Below are positions 52,278-60,950 of a stretch of 64,000 nt of DNA, piece by piece. Source of the stretch: JAAFHB01 sp963677935 (GTDB taxonomy: Bacteria; Bacteroidota; Bacteroidia; Bacteroidales; Prolixibacteraceae); contig CAXXEH010000003.1 in NCBI GenBank assembly GCA_963677935.2, positions 3,658,001 through 3,722,000 on the forward strand, written 5' to 3'. Position numbers and translations under genes: made by a program. The first letter of the stretch is position 1; every line of letters starts with the position of its first letter. A model generated the notes under the pieces. That model saw only the letters and a program-made list of their open reading frames with translations, did not search any database and was not told the origin of the DNA.

Positions 52278-54731
52278 TTAATCTGACAAAATAAACCGGT
52301 ATTCTCCCGGCTTAACCTCCAATGTCAATCTACCCTTTATCAAACCTTTAATTTTAATGTCGGGATTGCTTCCTGCAGGCTGATCGTTGATTTTAAGCTT
52401 ATCCCGATTGGTTCCGGGAAGGGCTATTTCGGCTGTGGCATGTTCAGGAACAGCTACATACAAGTTGAAAAATTTGTTTTCGTCAATGTGCCATTCGACG
52501 CAGACCGGTCCAAAAGGAGATGAGACCACACCTTTTGCCCATTTCAGATCACACGGATTGGGACGTACAGAGAATGTTTCCCAGCCGGCTGAGATGGGTT
52601 CTACACCCAGCACCTTCTGGGGCAGTAGAGCGGTTGGCCCTGAACACCAGGCGTGTGAGGTGGTCATCAGATCAGTAGCAAAGTTTGCAATATCCCAGCA
52701 TTCGTGCCATGCTCCGTTAAAAAAGGGTGATTTCATCTGATCGCCCCAGTTCTTACGGATAAAATCAATCGCCCATTGTGGCTTGCTATCGAAGATTGAA
52801 CTGACTACATAATAGGAGAATGATTGTTCACTACTTCTGTTCCCGGCAGCAATTGCATCCATAACATGCTCTCTTTCTTTGTCTTCCACCAGACCATAAA
52901 GCAGGGCATAAACCTGCGTTTGCTGACTGCATTTTGTCCCTCCGTAGCTATCCATAAAGAGTTGTTTTTCGGGCAACCACAACCATTTCCGGATGTTTCC
53001 CTTTAGCTTTTCAGCTTTTTCAGACCAGAGATCGGCTTGTGAAGGATCAGATGTAATGGTTCGGGCAATGGCCGAAGCCTGCTTCAGCGCTTCATAATAG
53101 AGGCAGTTCAATCCCGTAATCTCCTCGCGTTGGTCCATCGGATAGCTATCGGGATGGTCCAGCACAATCCATCCGGGAACTTTGGATAATAGGCCATGCT
53201 CTTTTCCGATATAGCCATCGAAAAGGGTCATCAGTTTTTTGAGGTTGGGATAGACCTGTTTGATCAGATCTTGTTTTCCAAAATACTGGTAATATTCCCC
53301 CAACATGATGACCCATTCCAGTTCATAATCTGCAAGATAGGCCGAAGTTCCCTTTCCCAGCAACCAGTCGGTGGGATAGCGCGAACGGATGGCGCCGTCG
53401 TTTTGCCACCTTTGTGACCAGGCGCCTGACAGAATATTGTAATGCATCAGAAATTCGGAACTCATCCCAAAAGGATAAAAGGAGTATTTCTGTAAAAAAC
53501 GGCTGTCACCGGCAATATAATGGGTTTGTTCCCGCCAGGGTGTATCCATGTAAGTGTCTTGCGCACAAAGCAAAATGGTTTGATTCCCAACTTCCCAAAT
53601 CCTGTTCAACAGGGGATCGGAACATTCGAAAGAGCCCTCTCTTTTAAAATCGTAATGGCGGTTGACGGCCGATATCCCCTTAATGATTACACTGTCGTTC
53701 TGTGAAAGGCTCAGATAGCGAAATCCGCGCCAGGTAAGCGGACTCCACGACTGAAACCCTTTTTTACTGATGTAGTAATCGGTATAATTGACCCTTTTTG
53801 TGTAAAGAACTGAACTGTCGGCCAGCAATCGTTCGCCGGTTCCCATTTCGAGCTTGATTCCCCCCTCACGGGAGAATAGGTCAAGGATCGGGGTCCCTGC
53901 TATCTCCTTCCCAAAATCATAAATCACCTTATCGCCAACAAACCAATGATTTACTGGGTAAACTTTTTCGCGGAAAAGTGGGCGACGGGTAATTTCTACG
54001 ATATGATTCCAGGGGGCAACAGGCGGAATTCCCAACATACGTGCGGGCTCCCAGAGGGAATCATCAAAGTTGGTCTCCTTCCAGTTTTCCGGCATTCGGC
54101 TGGCATCGAATTTCTCGACAAACCCAATAAGATTGGAGGCGAGTGTACGGGTATCTGTTTGGTTATCCCAGGCTTCAGCCTTTGATACACGCCACGAATT
54201 ATCGCTGTTTATTTTAATGTCGCCTTCATCTGAAGTCAAAACTCCCTGAAAGAAAAAGCCTCCCCGGCCATTAATCCGGTGGTGCATCCCTGTTCCAAAA
54301 TTGTAGACCAGGGCAGCAATGGTATTTTTTCCTTTCGTGAAGTATCCGGTCAGATCAAATTTTTCGTAAACCTGAAATTCCGGATCACAATTCATTGGGC
54401 AGCGATCGACTAGTCTCCCGTTGATATAAACATCCGCGTAAGCATATGCCGAGATGAAGGCGATGGCTTCGTTTGGAATTTGTCCCAAATCAAATGTTTT
54501 TCGGACAAATAGGTAATAATTCCGTGGATTATCCTCCCCCGAATCCCATATCCAGTTGGCGACTGGCTTTTCGTTGTTGAGTAAGAGAGATGGTGCTGTT
54601 ATCGACGATTCAGGATTATTGGCAATTCTGGTCCGGGCAGAGATCTGAAAGGGAAAAAGGATGAAAAGACAACCTGATAATATCAGACTGGTTAATAGAA
54701 AAGAACCGGTATATGACAGATTTTTATTCAT
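52278..54731 (-). CDS. GH78 alpha-L-rhamnosidase, secreted
   Basis: The 817-residue enzyme has a signal region (about 1-33), N-terminal beta domains with AYAYADVYINGRLVDRCPMN, a GSFECSDPLLNRIWEVGNQT entry helix, and the GH78 signature MDTPWREQTHYIAGDSR near residues 397-413 in the (alpha/alpha)6 barrel. The C-terminal beta domain contains ISAGWETFSVRPNP and HIDENKFFNLYVAVPE. It should hydrolyse terminal alpha-L-rhamnose from pectic rhamnogalacturonan side chains, plant glycosides or bacterial polysaccharides. It is transcribed toward the propeller lipoprotein. The ceramidase-like gene lies upstream across 185 bp, so co-expression with that group is likely but unproven. Confidence 0.95.
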   Translation of the reverse strand: MNKNLSYTGSFLLTSLILSGCLFILFPFQISARTRIANNPESSITAPSLLLNNEKPVANWIWDSGEDNPRNYYLFVRKTFDLGQIPNEAIAFISAYAYADVYINGRLVDRCPMNCDPEFQVYEKFDLTGYFTKGKNTIAALVYNFGTGMHHRINGRGGFFFQGVLTSDEGDIKINSDNSWRVSKAEAWDNQTDTRTLASNLIGFVEKFDASRMPENWKETNFDDSLWEPARMLGIPPVAPWNHIVEITRRPLFREKVYPVNHWFVGDKVIYDFGKEIAGTPILDLFSREGGIKLEMGTGERLLADSSVLYTKRVNYTDYYISKKGFQSWSPLTWRGFRYLSLSQNDSVIIKGISAVNRHYDFKREGSFECSDPLLNRIWEVGNQTILLCAQDTYMDTPWREQTHYIAGDSRFLQKYSFYPFGMSSEFLMHYNILSGAWSQRWQNDGAIRSRYPTDWLLGKGTSAYLADYELEWVIMLGEYYQYFGKQDLIKQVYPNLKKLMTLFDGYIGKEHGLLSKVPGWIVLDHPDSYPMDQREEITGLNCLYYEALKQASAIARTITSDPSQADLWSEKAEKLKGNIRKWLWLPEKQLFMDSYGGTKCSQQTQVYALLYGLVEDKEREHVMDAIAAGNRSSEQSFSYYVVSSIFDSKPQWAIDFIRKNWGDQMKSPFFNGAWHECWDIANFATDLMTTSHAWCSGPTALLPQKVLGVEPISAGWETFSVRPNPCDLKWAKGVVSSPFGPVCVEWHIDENKFFNLYVAVPEHATAEIALPGTNRDKLKINDQPAGSNPDIKIKGLIKGRLTLEVKPGEYRFILSD

Positions 54732-54916
54732 TTAGTCTGAAATTAGTGGTGATCAATTCGAACAGGAACTTACAATTTCATCGTATAATTGGTCAGTTGT
54801 AAAGGGGATTTGATCTTGAAAATGTTAGTTGAAGGGTAAAATTAATACAAAATCGTGGAAATTCTCCATTGTTCCCCGTATTTCTAATTAATTTCTCCCT
54901 CATTTCTCCTTTCTGG

Positions 54917-56194
54917 TCACTTTGCGGGAACCGGACTTTCATTAACCAGTTTGATTGCCTCTTCCTCGTAAATGCACCCGGTCATTTCGCCCAGCGAGGT
55001 GCGGCTGCAGTAGCTGTAGCGCTCAAAACTGCCAAAATCTTCCTTGGTCAGCATATAGCCGAATGCATCGTTCGTGAGACCAAAAAGGAATGGCTGATCA
55101 CTTTTCATTTTCCTTTTTACATAGAAACCGATATTCGGTAATGCCTCCCCGGGGATGGTCACCACCTGTGCCTTACCGATATTTAACAGGTTAAGCCGTG
55201 TTGTAATAGAGGTGAAATCGCTGTTTTTGGCCGCTTCGGTTGCCAGAGGCGAATGTTTGAATACAAATCGCATGATTTCGGAATCAACCGGAAAGCGAAT
55301 GTTTTTTGAAACGCAATAAATTTCGGGGTTCAGCTGATCAGGCGCAGAACTGATAATTCGTAACGCTTCGTCAGCCATGAGGTTACCAATCCGGATGCAC
55401 TCCTCCCAGTTGTTGGCCTCTTTCCCGTTCTCCAGTCGTACATCGGCGGTGACCATTCCACCCTGGGCACTATTCATAAAAATTGCCATTCCCCCCACTT
55501 TTGATTCAATCCGGTCGTAAAGTGGGCCACATAAATCGGGACTGATCAATTTACGATCGGGTCCAAGAATTTCGGGATGTGTGGCATAATTGACCAGTGT
55601 GGCGATCGGTTTTCCTGTGTTTTTGCCTGTTGTTGCGATTGCCTGAATAATCCCCATACGCGGATCGTAAAGTTTATCTGCATAATAGTTATAGGCAATT
55701 TTCCCTTTGGCCTGACCAACAGCAGTTTTAAGTGAAGCTGGTTCAAGTTTTGAGACGGCTTCATTCACAGCATCTGCTATTTGGGTAACACACCAGTCGA
55801 GGTATTTGAGGTCGGCACCCGTATTCCCTTTTTCATCTGTAAAGCCATAAGCATCCGGACAGCTGTGTGCGTGTGTGGCGCCAATCAGTATATTCTCAGG
55901 TGCAATACCTTTAATCAGTTTACGCGAACGGTCGCCCAGGTAAGCCGGCCAGCCGATATTATCGACGCTGACGATTGCGAAACGGGTTGTACCCTTGTCG
56001 AGTACAAAAGCTCGAACAGTCAGTTCCCCTTTTGTCCCTGTCGGGATTTCGGGAGTTCCCATGCCACCTGAGATGGGGATGAGTGTTTTTGGAGTAATAT
56101 TTCTCATTGCGGCCCCTGCTTTAAATGTCTGAGCATTAAGATTTACCAATGAAAGCAGAAGAAGGAGTGTTGTTGTAATTTTTATTCTTGTCAT
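54917..56194 (-). CDS. Neutral ceramidase-like hydrolase, secreted (2)
   Basis: The 425-residue protein has a signal peptide (about 1-21) and the neutral-ceramidase N-domain pattern: AGAAMRNITPKTLIPISG, GATHAHSCPD with His108 and His110, and NYATHPEILG with His206. It lacks the membrane anchor and long insertion of the member at 39050, and it is shorter than true ceramidases because the C-terminal immunoglobulin-like domain is missing. It probably is a zinc hydrolase acting on an amide or ester. The PHP-domain gene ends 29 bp upstream and GH78 begins 185 bp downstream, so it appears part of a three-gene set of unusual hydrolases. Substrate unknown. Confidence 0.85.
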   Translation of the reverse strand: MTRIKITTTLLLLLSLVNLNAQTFKAGAAMRNITPKTLIPISGGMGTPEIPTGTKGELTVRAFVLDKGTTRFAIVSVDNIGWPAYLGDRSRKLIKGIAPENILIGATHAHSCPDAYGFTDEKGNTGADLKYLDWCVTQIADAVNEAVSKLEPASLKTAVGQAKGKIAYNYYADKLYDPRMGIIQAIATTGKNTGKPIATLVNYATHPEILGPDRKLISPDLCGPLYDRIESKVGGMAIFMNSAQGGMVTADVRLENGKEANNWEECIRIGNLMADEALRIISSAPDQLNPEIYCVSKNIRFPVDSEIMRFVFKHSPLATEAAKNSDFTSITTRLNLLNIGKAQVVTIPGEALPNIGFYVKRKMKSDQPFLFGLTNDAFGYMLTKEDFGSFERYSYCSRTSLGEMTGCIYEEEAIKLVNESPVPAK

Positions 56195-56223
56195 TTTGTT
56201 GATATATTGAAAGTTATAAATAA

Positions 56224-57525
56224 TTAATAAACATAGATCGGATTTGAGTAGAGCCAGGGGATATCTTTACCACGCAGTTTGATTTGTATTTCGATCCTGT
56301 AGGCCCCCGGTTTGATAGGTTCGGACCAGGTGTACTGATAATTTTTGCCAGAGGTGGTATTTAAAATCTTACCATCATGTATCAGTCTGAACTGACCGGG
56401 CAGGGGTGAAATAGCCTTTAATGCCTTGACGTGTTTAATTTTAACAGAATCACCCATCATGCCAATCAGGCTATCCTCAAGATTTGTAGCATAATACATA
56501 AATCCTTTCGCATCGCCTAAACTTTTAAAGGCGGTATAGAGGTGTCCTTTTTTTATGTTTTCAGCCAGCGAGTGAACAGTTAAAGTGTCGGCAAGCACAT
56601 AGTTCGTGATATAGTTGAATCCCTCCTTATAGGTATCCACCATCCATTTGAAAACCCAGCCACTTGAATCCGGTTGATGAAAAAGCCACCTGTTCCAGAA
56701 TCGTACCTCCATTGTATCAATAATATGGGCATTAAGACCAACCCATTGAATGCGTCCATCTTTTAAATACCTTGCCCGGAAGTTCTGGTTTTCATGTGTA
56801 TCAACGGCTGAAAAACCAACAATCTTTCTTTGCATATTCAAAGAATCCCATCGAGCAAGAATGGTCGTTTGCTCATTGAAAAATTCACGTAATGCCCAGG
56901 GGCGGTATTTGTTCCCGTTAACGATAAAATTTAAGATATGGTGTGGTAGCGATTCATCTTTGGTATCACTGTGAAAATTGTAGATCTCCATACCCTGATA
57001 ATCAGGATTCCCCCAGTTGTGAGGTTCCTCGGTGTGGGCATAAAACAAGATCCCACCCTGTGAAACTATATTTTTAGCAATGGAATCTTTATTCATTTTC
57101 CAGTTGATGATTGTGGTTTTGAGAGGCCAGCAATCAAAACCTTGTTTCTCGCTGCCCGATTCAATTAAAACACCATCGTAATTGCCGTGATATCCTTTGG
57201 GTATGGTATCGATATCACAACGTGGATGATCAGTCAGAAAGATAAAATCGATTCCATCTGTTTTTGCCGCGGGGATAATATCAGCCAACGTGCCTCTGCT
57301 ATCGTGCGACAAATAACTGTGCACATGCATCACCCCACGATAAGTATTGAGCTTTGTCAGCGGAGCAGGTTCTTTACGTAGTTTCTGAAATTCGCTGATC
57401 TCTTTTTCGAATAGTGGATAGGTAATCCAGTGATGCCACAGCGCAGGAGTAAATAAAACGATAAGGGCGATCAGAAAAATCCCTAAAAATAGAAATGATC
57501 GATTTTTGAATGTTTTTTTACCCAT
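56224..57525 (-). CDS. PHP-domain metal-dependent hydrolase, membrane-anchored
   Basis: The 433-residue protein has one N-terminal hydrophobic anchor (about 10-28). The PHP metal site is visible: GVMHVHSYLSHDSRG with His67, His69 and a nearby Asp75, then FIFLTDHPRCD with His100. PHP domains hydrolyse phosphoesters in polymerases and histidinol-phosphatase-like enzymes; stand-alone exported members are little studied. The C-terminal 130 residues are beta-rich. It sits between two ceramidase-like genes (29 bp downstream, 94 bp upstream), suggesting a role in the same extracytoplasmic pathway, possibly phosphate removal from the same compound. Confidence 0.85.
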   Translation of the reverse strand: MGKKTFKNRSFLFLGIFLIALIVLFTPALWHHWITYPLFEKEISEFQKLRKEPAPLTKLNTYRGVMHVHSYLSHDSRGTLADIIPAAKTDGIDFIFLTDHPRCDIDTIPKGYHGNYDGVLIESGSEKQGFDCWPLKTTIINWKMNKDSIAKNIVSQGGILFYAHTEEPHNWGNPDYQGMEIYNFHSDTKDESLPHHILNFIVNGNKYRPWALREFFNEQTTILARWDSLNMQRKIVGFSAVDTHENQNFRARYLKDGRIQWVGLNAHIIDTMEVRFWNRWLFHQPDSSGWVFKWMVDTYKEGFNYITNYVLADTLTVHSLAENIKKGHLYTAFKSLGDAKGFMYYATNLEDSLIGMMGDSVKIKHVKALKAISPLPGQFRLIHDGKILNTTSGKNYQYTWSEPIKPGAYRIEIQIKLRGKDIPWLYSNPIYVY

Positions 57526-57619
57526 AATGAGTCCAATAAAATTATATCTATCTTATATACAGAACAATTCAAACTTGTTGGGCAGGCGACCCATTTGTTT
57601 TATTTAAAATGGATTTCAC

Positions 57620-59017
57620 CTACATTTTCTCTTTTTTAATCACAATATCCGAAATCCTCCGAATCATATCCATGGTATATTCTCCCATATTCGGACCAAA
57701 CCAACCCATTAACTTTGGCTCATATTCATCAAGATAGAAATAGCGACCCGGGATAATATAGCCAACATAGCTGCCGTTAAAGCTTGAGACGTTCGCATTA
57801 AAACCTTTTGAGGCGAGGTAATTCTTAATTTGAAGGGCGTATTCGCCGCTGAAATCTGACGGGGTGGTAATCCACACCATTTTCCCGATCTTAAAAGCCT
57901 GCAGATAGACATTCTCAGGTAGCGGCATCAGTTTCTCACTTAAATAAGTTGTCAGATTGATTTTTGTCGTTAACCGGACGTGGTACGGTGGTAATTGTAT
58001 CTTTAACGATGCTGCAGCGAATGAAACCCTATCCTCCATAACAACCTGATGAATTTTGCTGTTCAGACTATCAGCCAACGCCTCCCCGATCAGTTTGGGT
58101 CTGTCGAACCCTTTACCCTCCACTGCGGGACTCTGGCTTCCAACTGAACCGCCACAAAAGATGGCCAGATCGGCCGATGTTTTTTCCATTTTCCGTTCCC
58201 AATAACCAGGATAATCGGCGCTAACCTCCATATTTCCAGCTCCGAGAGTTGTTGAATGGGCGCCAAATGAGCCGATAATAGCTTTTTTTCGTCCGGTTTG
58301 TTCGATGTAAATGTAGCCAAAGTCATCATTTTTAGTACCCGATTCCCCGATGAGCCGATTTCGTGTATAGGTTGAGGCATTAAAACATCCCGAACCAATT
58401 GTGGCAGGATGAAGATCCTCAATAGCCGTGGTTACTGCTTTCGATATTTGTTGGACAAGCCATTTGGATATATTCTTATTTTCCACACCTGCAAACTGTT
58501 CTCCGATAAAACCTGGTCCCCAACCCCCAAGGCTCGAGTGGCTGTGTGTTGCCGAATAAAACACCTGGCTTCGCTTAATCCCCTTTTGGGATAATATCAG
58601 GCTCACCTCATCGATAATATTGGGGGGCATAATCAACAGATCAGCTCCCACAATCACAACTGTTTGATGGTGTGTCCTCAGGGCTGCAGCCTTCACGAAG
58701 ATACTATCGTGAATACCTGTGGCTGCTTTTCCTTTGCGTGCCCCATAACCGGCAAGTGGCACGTCCATAAATTTTCCTTCTGATAGATTTATTGAAGTGT
58801 TATTGAGTCCCGGGGTAATGCTGATTCTTGAAAATCCCGCCTCAATGGAGTCTTTCTCATTGACTACGGCTGATTTAAGACTATCGACTCTTGCCGCAGT
58901 TTTTTTATAATAGTCTGTCAGATAATATGGTGTCCGGTCAACAAGTGAAGTGCTAAAGAAGAGAATCAGTAGAATACTCACAAGTATAATCCCCAAAATG
59001 CGTATAAATCGTTTCAT
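57620..59017 (-). CDS. Neutral ceramidase-like hydrolase, membrane-anchored (3)
   Basis: I place the start at 59017 (MKRFIRILGIILVSILLILF), giving 465 residues and an N-terminal anchor, rather than the ATG 39 bp upstream. The ceramidase-like motifs are GFSRISITPGLNNTS, SATHSHSSLGG with His158 and His160, and GSFGAHSTTLG with His254. The C-terminal part has VWITTPSDFSGEYALQI and FNGSYVGYIIPGRYFYLDE. It is the third family member in the window and the most divergent around the third His (AHSTTL rather than THPEIL or DHPETL). Substrate unknown; an amide or ester in a complex molecule is likely. Confidence 0.85.
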   Translation of the reverse strand: MKRFIRILGIILVSILLILFFSTSLVDRTPYYLTDYYKKTAARVDSLKSAVVNEKDSIEAGFSRISITPGLNNTSINLSEGKFMDVPLAGYGARKGKAATGIHDSIFVKAAALRTHHQTVVIVGADLLIMPPNIIDEVSLILSQKGIKRSQVFYSATHSHSSLGGWGPGFIGEQFAGVENKNISKWLVQQISKAVTTAIEDLHPATIGSGCFNASTYTRNRLIGESGTKNDDFGYIYIEQTGRKKAIIGSFGAHSTTLGAGNMEVSADYPGYWERKMEKTSADLAIFCGGSVGSQSPAVEGKGFDRPKLIGEALADSLNSKIHQVVMEDRVSFAAASLKIQLPPYHVRLTTKINLTTYLSEKLMPLPENVYLQAFKIGKMVWITTPSDFSGEYALQIKNYLASKGFNANVSSFNGSYVGYIIPGRYFYLDEYEPKLMGWFGPNMGEYTMDMIRRISDIVIKKEKM

Positions 59018-59408
59018 TATCGGATTTATTAGTTTAAAACTTGATATATAATGCAATATTATACTAGCGTGTGCAATTAAACTTGTGGTATTTTATTTAT
59101 TATCCATTGAATTTTAACACGTGAAGGGGTAAATTAGTTTTCTAAACGGTCTTAAAAAGTGAAAATTACATCAGATGGAAAGAACAAATCCCTATCTGAA
59201 GAATCAGTATTCGAAAATTCCTGATTCTCTTATGAATGTTTTCGGATTTCAGCCAGCGAAAGTTAAGGTTTTTGAACGGATCGTACTTGCAAAAACGCCC
59301 GTCATCACTGCAGCGACAAACCCAATTGATCCCAGGAACCGGGTATAGGGAGCCGGAGCATCGTCAAACCGGCCAATAACAAGCTGTTCCACATATTTTG
59401 CAATGTCT
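59018..59408. other. Intergenic stretch, 391 bp, possible coding remnant
   Basis: I find no complete gene here. On the minus strand, about 59270-59420 contains an open frame without start codon (including YVEQLVIGRFDDAPAPYTRF and LGSIGFVAAVMTGVFAS) that ends in TGA. It overlaps the end of the SGNH gene in another frame. It looks protein-like, but without a start or homologue in the window it may be chance. Confidence 0.35.
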
Positions 59409-60566
59409 CTACCTGTTCCGCAAAATTTTCCTGATCACCTTCTCGTAGGCATCCGCATAAACCCGCATGCCCCAGTCGGTTGGATGAATCCCGTCAACCA
59501 TACCATCCATGGGCATATTAATCTCTTTATTAGAAAGATAGTAGATGTTTTTAATGCCCTGATCTTTAAGTTGTTTGAACGCTGCTTTTGAGGCTTCATT
59601 TGCACGGGTATAGGACTCATATTTCTTTTTATCGACAAATCCATCCGTGTATCCGGGATGTTCGACGAGAAGGACAGGTGTTTGGTGCAGTGTTCTGATC
59701 TGTTTCACAGCTTCAACCGTTGCCGTTTCAATTTGGGAGGCGGACTTTCCGACAAGGTTAGGTATGCAATCGAAGATATAAAGTTTCGCATCGATCTCGT
59801 TGATAAAATTTAGTACCTCCTTTTCGAGTAATCCATTCCCCGAAAATCCGAAGTTGAGGAGTGGATAGGGTAACTCCCTGTTCAGAATTCCGGTCCAGGC
59901 CATTCCGGGGCGTGAGGCGCAAGCCCCCTGAGCAATCGAGGTTCCATAAACAACGACAGGTAATTCCCGCGAAGGGGCGATCCAGGTAAGCTCTGCATCC
60001 TGAGGTAACCCTATCTCCAACCATTTCACATGATTATATAATGGGAGAAACAACTGGTATTCCCTCTTTTTTGAATTATCAGTGAAAGAGTTAAGTTTAT
60101 TGAAACTATATTTTATGGTATCACCCGATGGGTTACCACCTGCACTCCATAACTTTTTCCCCTTCTCATCAATGGTATAAAGATCCAGACCACTTACTCC
60201 CGTAGCCGACATATGGGGAAATGACAGTTTTTCGGAAACCTGGTAGATTACCTTGATCTCAGCAGCATTGGTAACGAACCGGACCGAAATGCCGGCACAT
60301 TGTTCCGAGAGTGACCATATCGTAGGTCGGACTTTCTCTTTTGCTCGGGCAGGAAGCCGGCCATAGGTCCCTTTTTGTTCTTCACTCCATCCCTGCCCCT
60401 GCAAAACTGGAGCTGATTGCTTTTGAAGATCGTACCAGGCAAGGTTTGCCTTTACAGCGGTAACGATCCCTTTTTCATCGGGGTGGTTCGGTTGCTGCTG
60501 AGCGGATATGTCTATAGCTAAACCCGCAATCAAAATAAAAGATAAAAGCAGATGGTTGATATTCAT
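59409..60566 (-). CDS. SGNH/GDSL hydrolase with N-terminal GxDLY domain, secreted
   Basis: I place the start at 60566 (MNINHLLLSFILIAGLAIDI), giving 385 residues with a signal peptide; the upstream 48 codons are not signal-like. The N-terminal beta domain (about 40-185) ends with GLDLY at 126-130, the motif that names the GxDLY family. The SGNH core follows: VYGTSIAQGACAS with nucleophile Ser210, and DGIHPTDWG with Asp358 and His361. Such enzymes remove acetyl or other acyl esters from glycans. It lies between the third ceramidase-like gene and a beta-helix protein, on the same strand, but 391 bp and 384 bp gaps separate them. Confidence 0.92.
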   Translation of the reverse strand: MNINHLLLSFILIAGLAIDISAQQQPNHPDEKGIVTAVKANLAWYDLQKQSAPVLQGQGWSEEQKGTYGRLPARAKEKVRPTIWSLSEQCAGISVRFVTNAAEIKVIYQVSEKLSFPHMSATGVSGLDLYTIDEKGKKLWSAGGNPSGDTIKYSFNKLNSFTDNSKKREYQLFLPLYNHVKWLEIGLPQDAELTWIAPSRELPVVVYGTSIAQGACASRPGMAWTGILNRELPYPLLNFGFSGNGLLEKEVLNFINEIDAKLYIFDCIPNLVGKSASQIETATVEAVKQIRTLHQTPVLLVEHPGYTDGFVDKKKYESYTRANEASKAAFKQLKDQGIKNIYYLSNKEINMPMDGMVDGIHPTDWGMRVYADAYEKVIRKILRNR

Positions 60567-60696
60567 TGGATTGTATTTTCGATTTTTTCTGTAATAAAGT
60601 TTTGGGTAACATCTGTCGCACCAGATGGCACGTTGGTAAACGGAAGACAAAATGAAGAAATAGTCATTGTTACGAGTTGCAAACTCTGAACCGTTA

Positions 60697-60719
60697 ACCC
60701 CTCGTTTCAAACGAGGGGT
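60697..60719. repeat. 11-bp perfect inverted repeat
   Basis: Arms ACCCCTCGTTT (60697-60707) and AAACGAGGGGT (60709-60719) flank a single C. The structure is REP-like, within the repeat-rich gap upstream of the SGNH gene. Confidence 0.7.
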
Positions 60720-60778
60720 ATTGGCGTTTTACAAATTGTTTATCAGTATTGTCCGGGGAAATGGCAATCAGTATTAAT

Positions 60779-60925
60779 AGATTCTTCGCTACACTACGTG
60801 CCGTTCAGAATGACAATTATTTAGGTAATAAGGGAAAGGGGGTTGGAAGTGGCAGAGCCACTTCCAACCCCCTTTCCCTCTCCAATGCAATAACTTGTTG
60901 TCATTCTGAGCGTAGCGAATAATCT
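60779..60925. repeat. MITE-like composite repeat with central palindrome
   Basis: The outer arms are imperfect inverted repeats: AGATTCTTCGCTAC at the left, and on the minus strand AGATTATTCGCTAC from the right, each followed by a CAGAATGACAA segment. Between them 60831-60879 is a 23-bp perfect inverted repeat with a 3-nt loop AGA. The left arm matches 30517-30570. No transposase is present, so if mobile it would depend on one elsewhere. Confidence 0.75.
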
Positions 60926-60950
60926 TTAATTTTTCCATTGACAGTAGTGA

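Noticed and set aside
59018..59056. Longer start of the third ceramidase-like gene at 59056
   Set aside because: The ATG at 59017 begins directly with a basic and hydrophobic anchor; the 13 extra codons add nothing.
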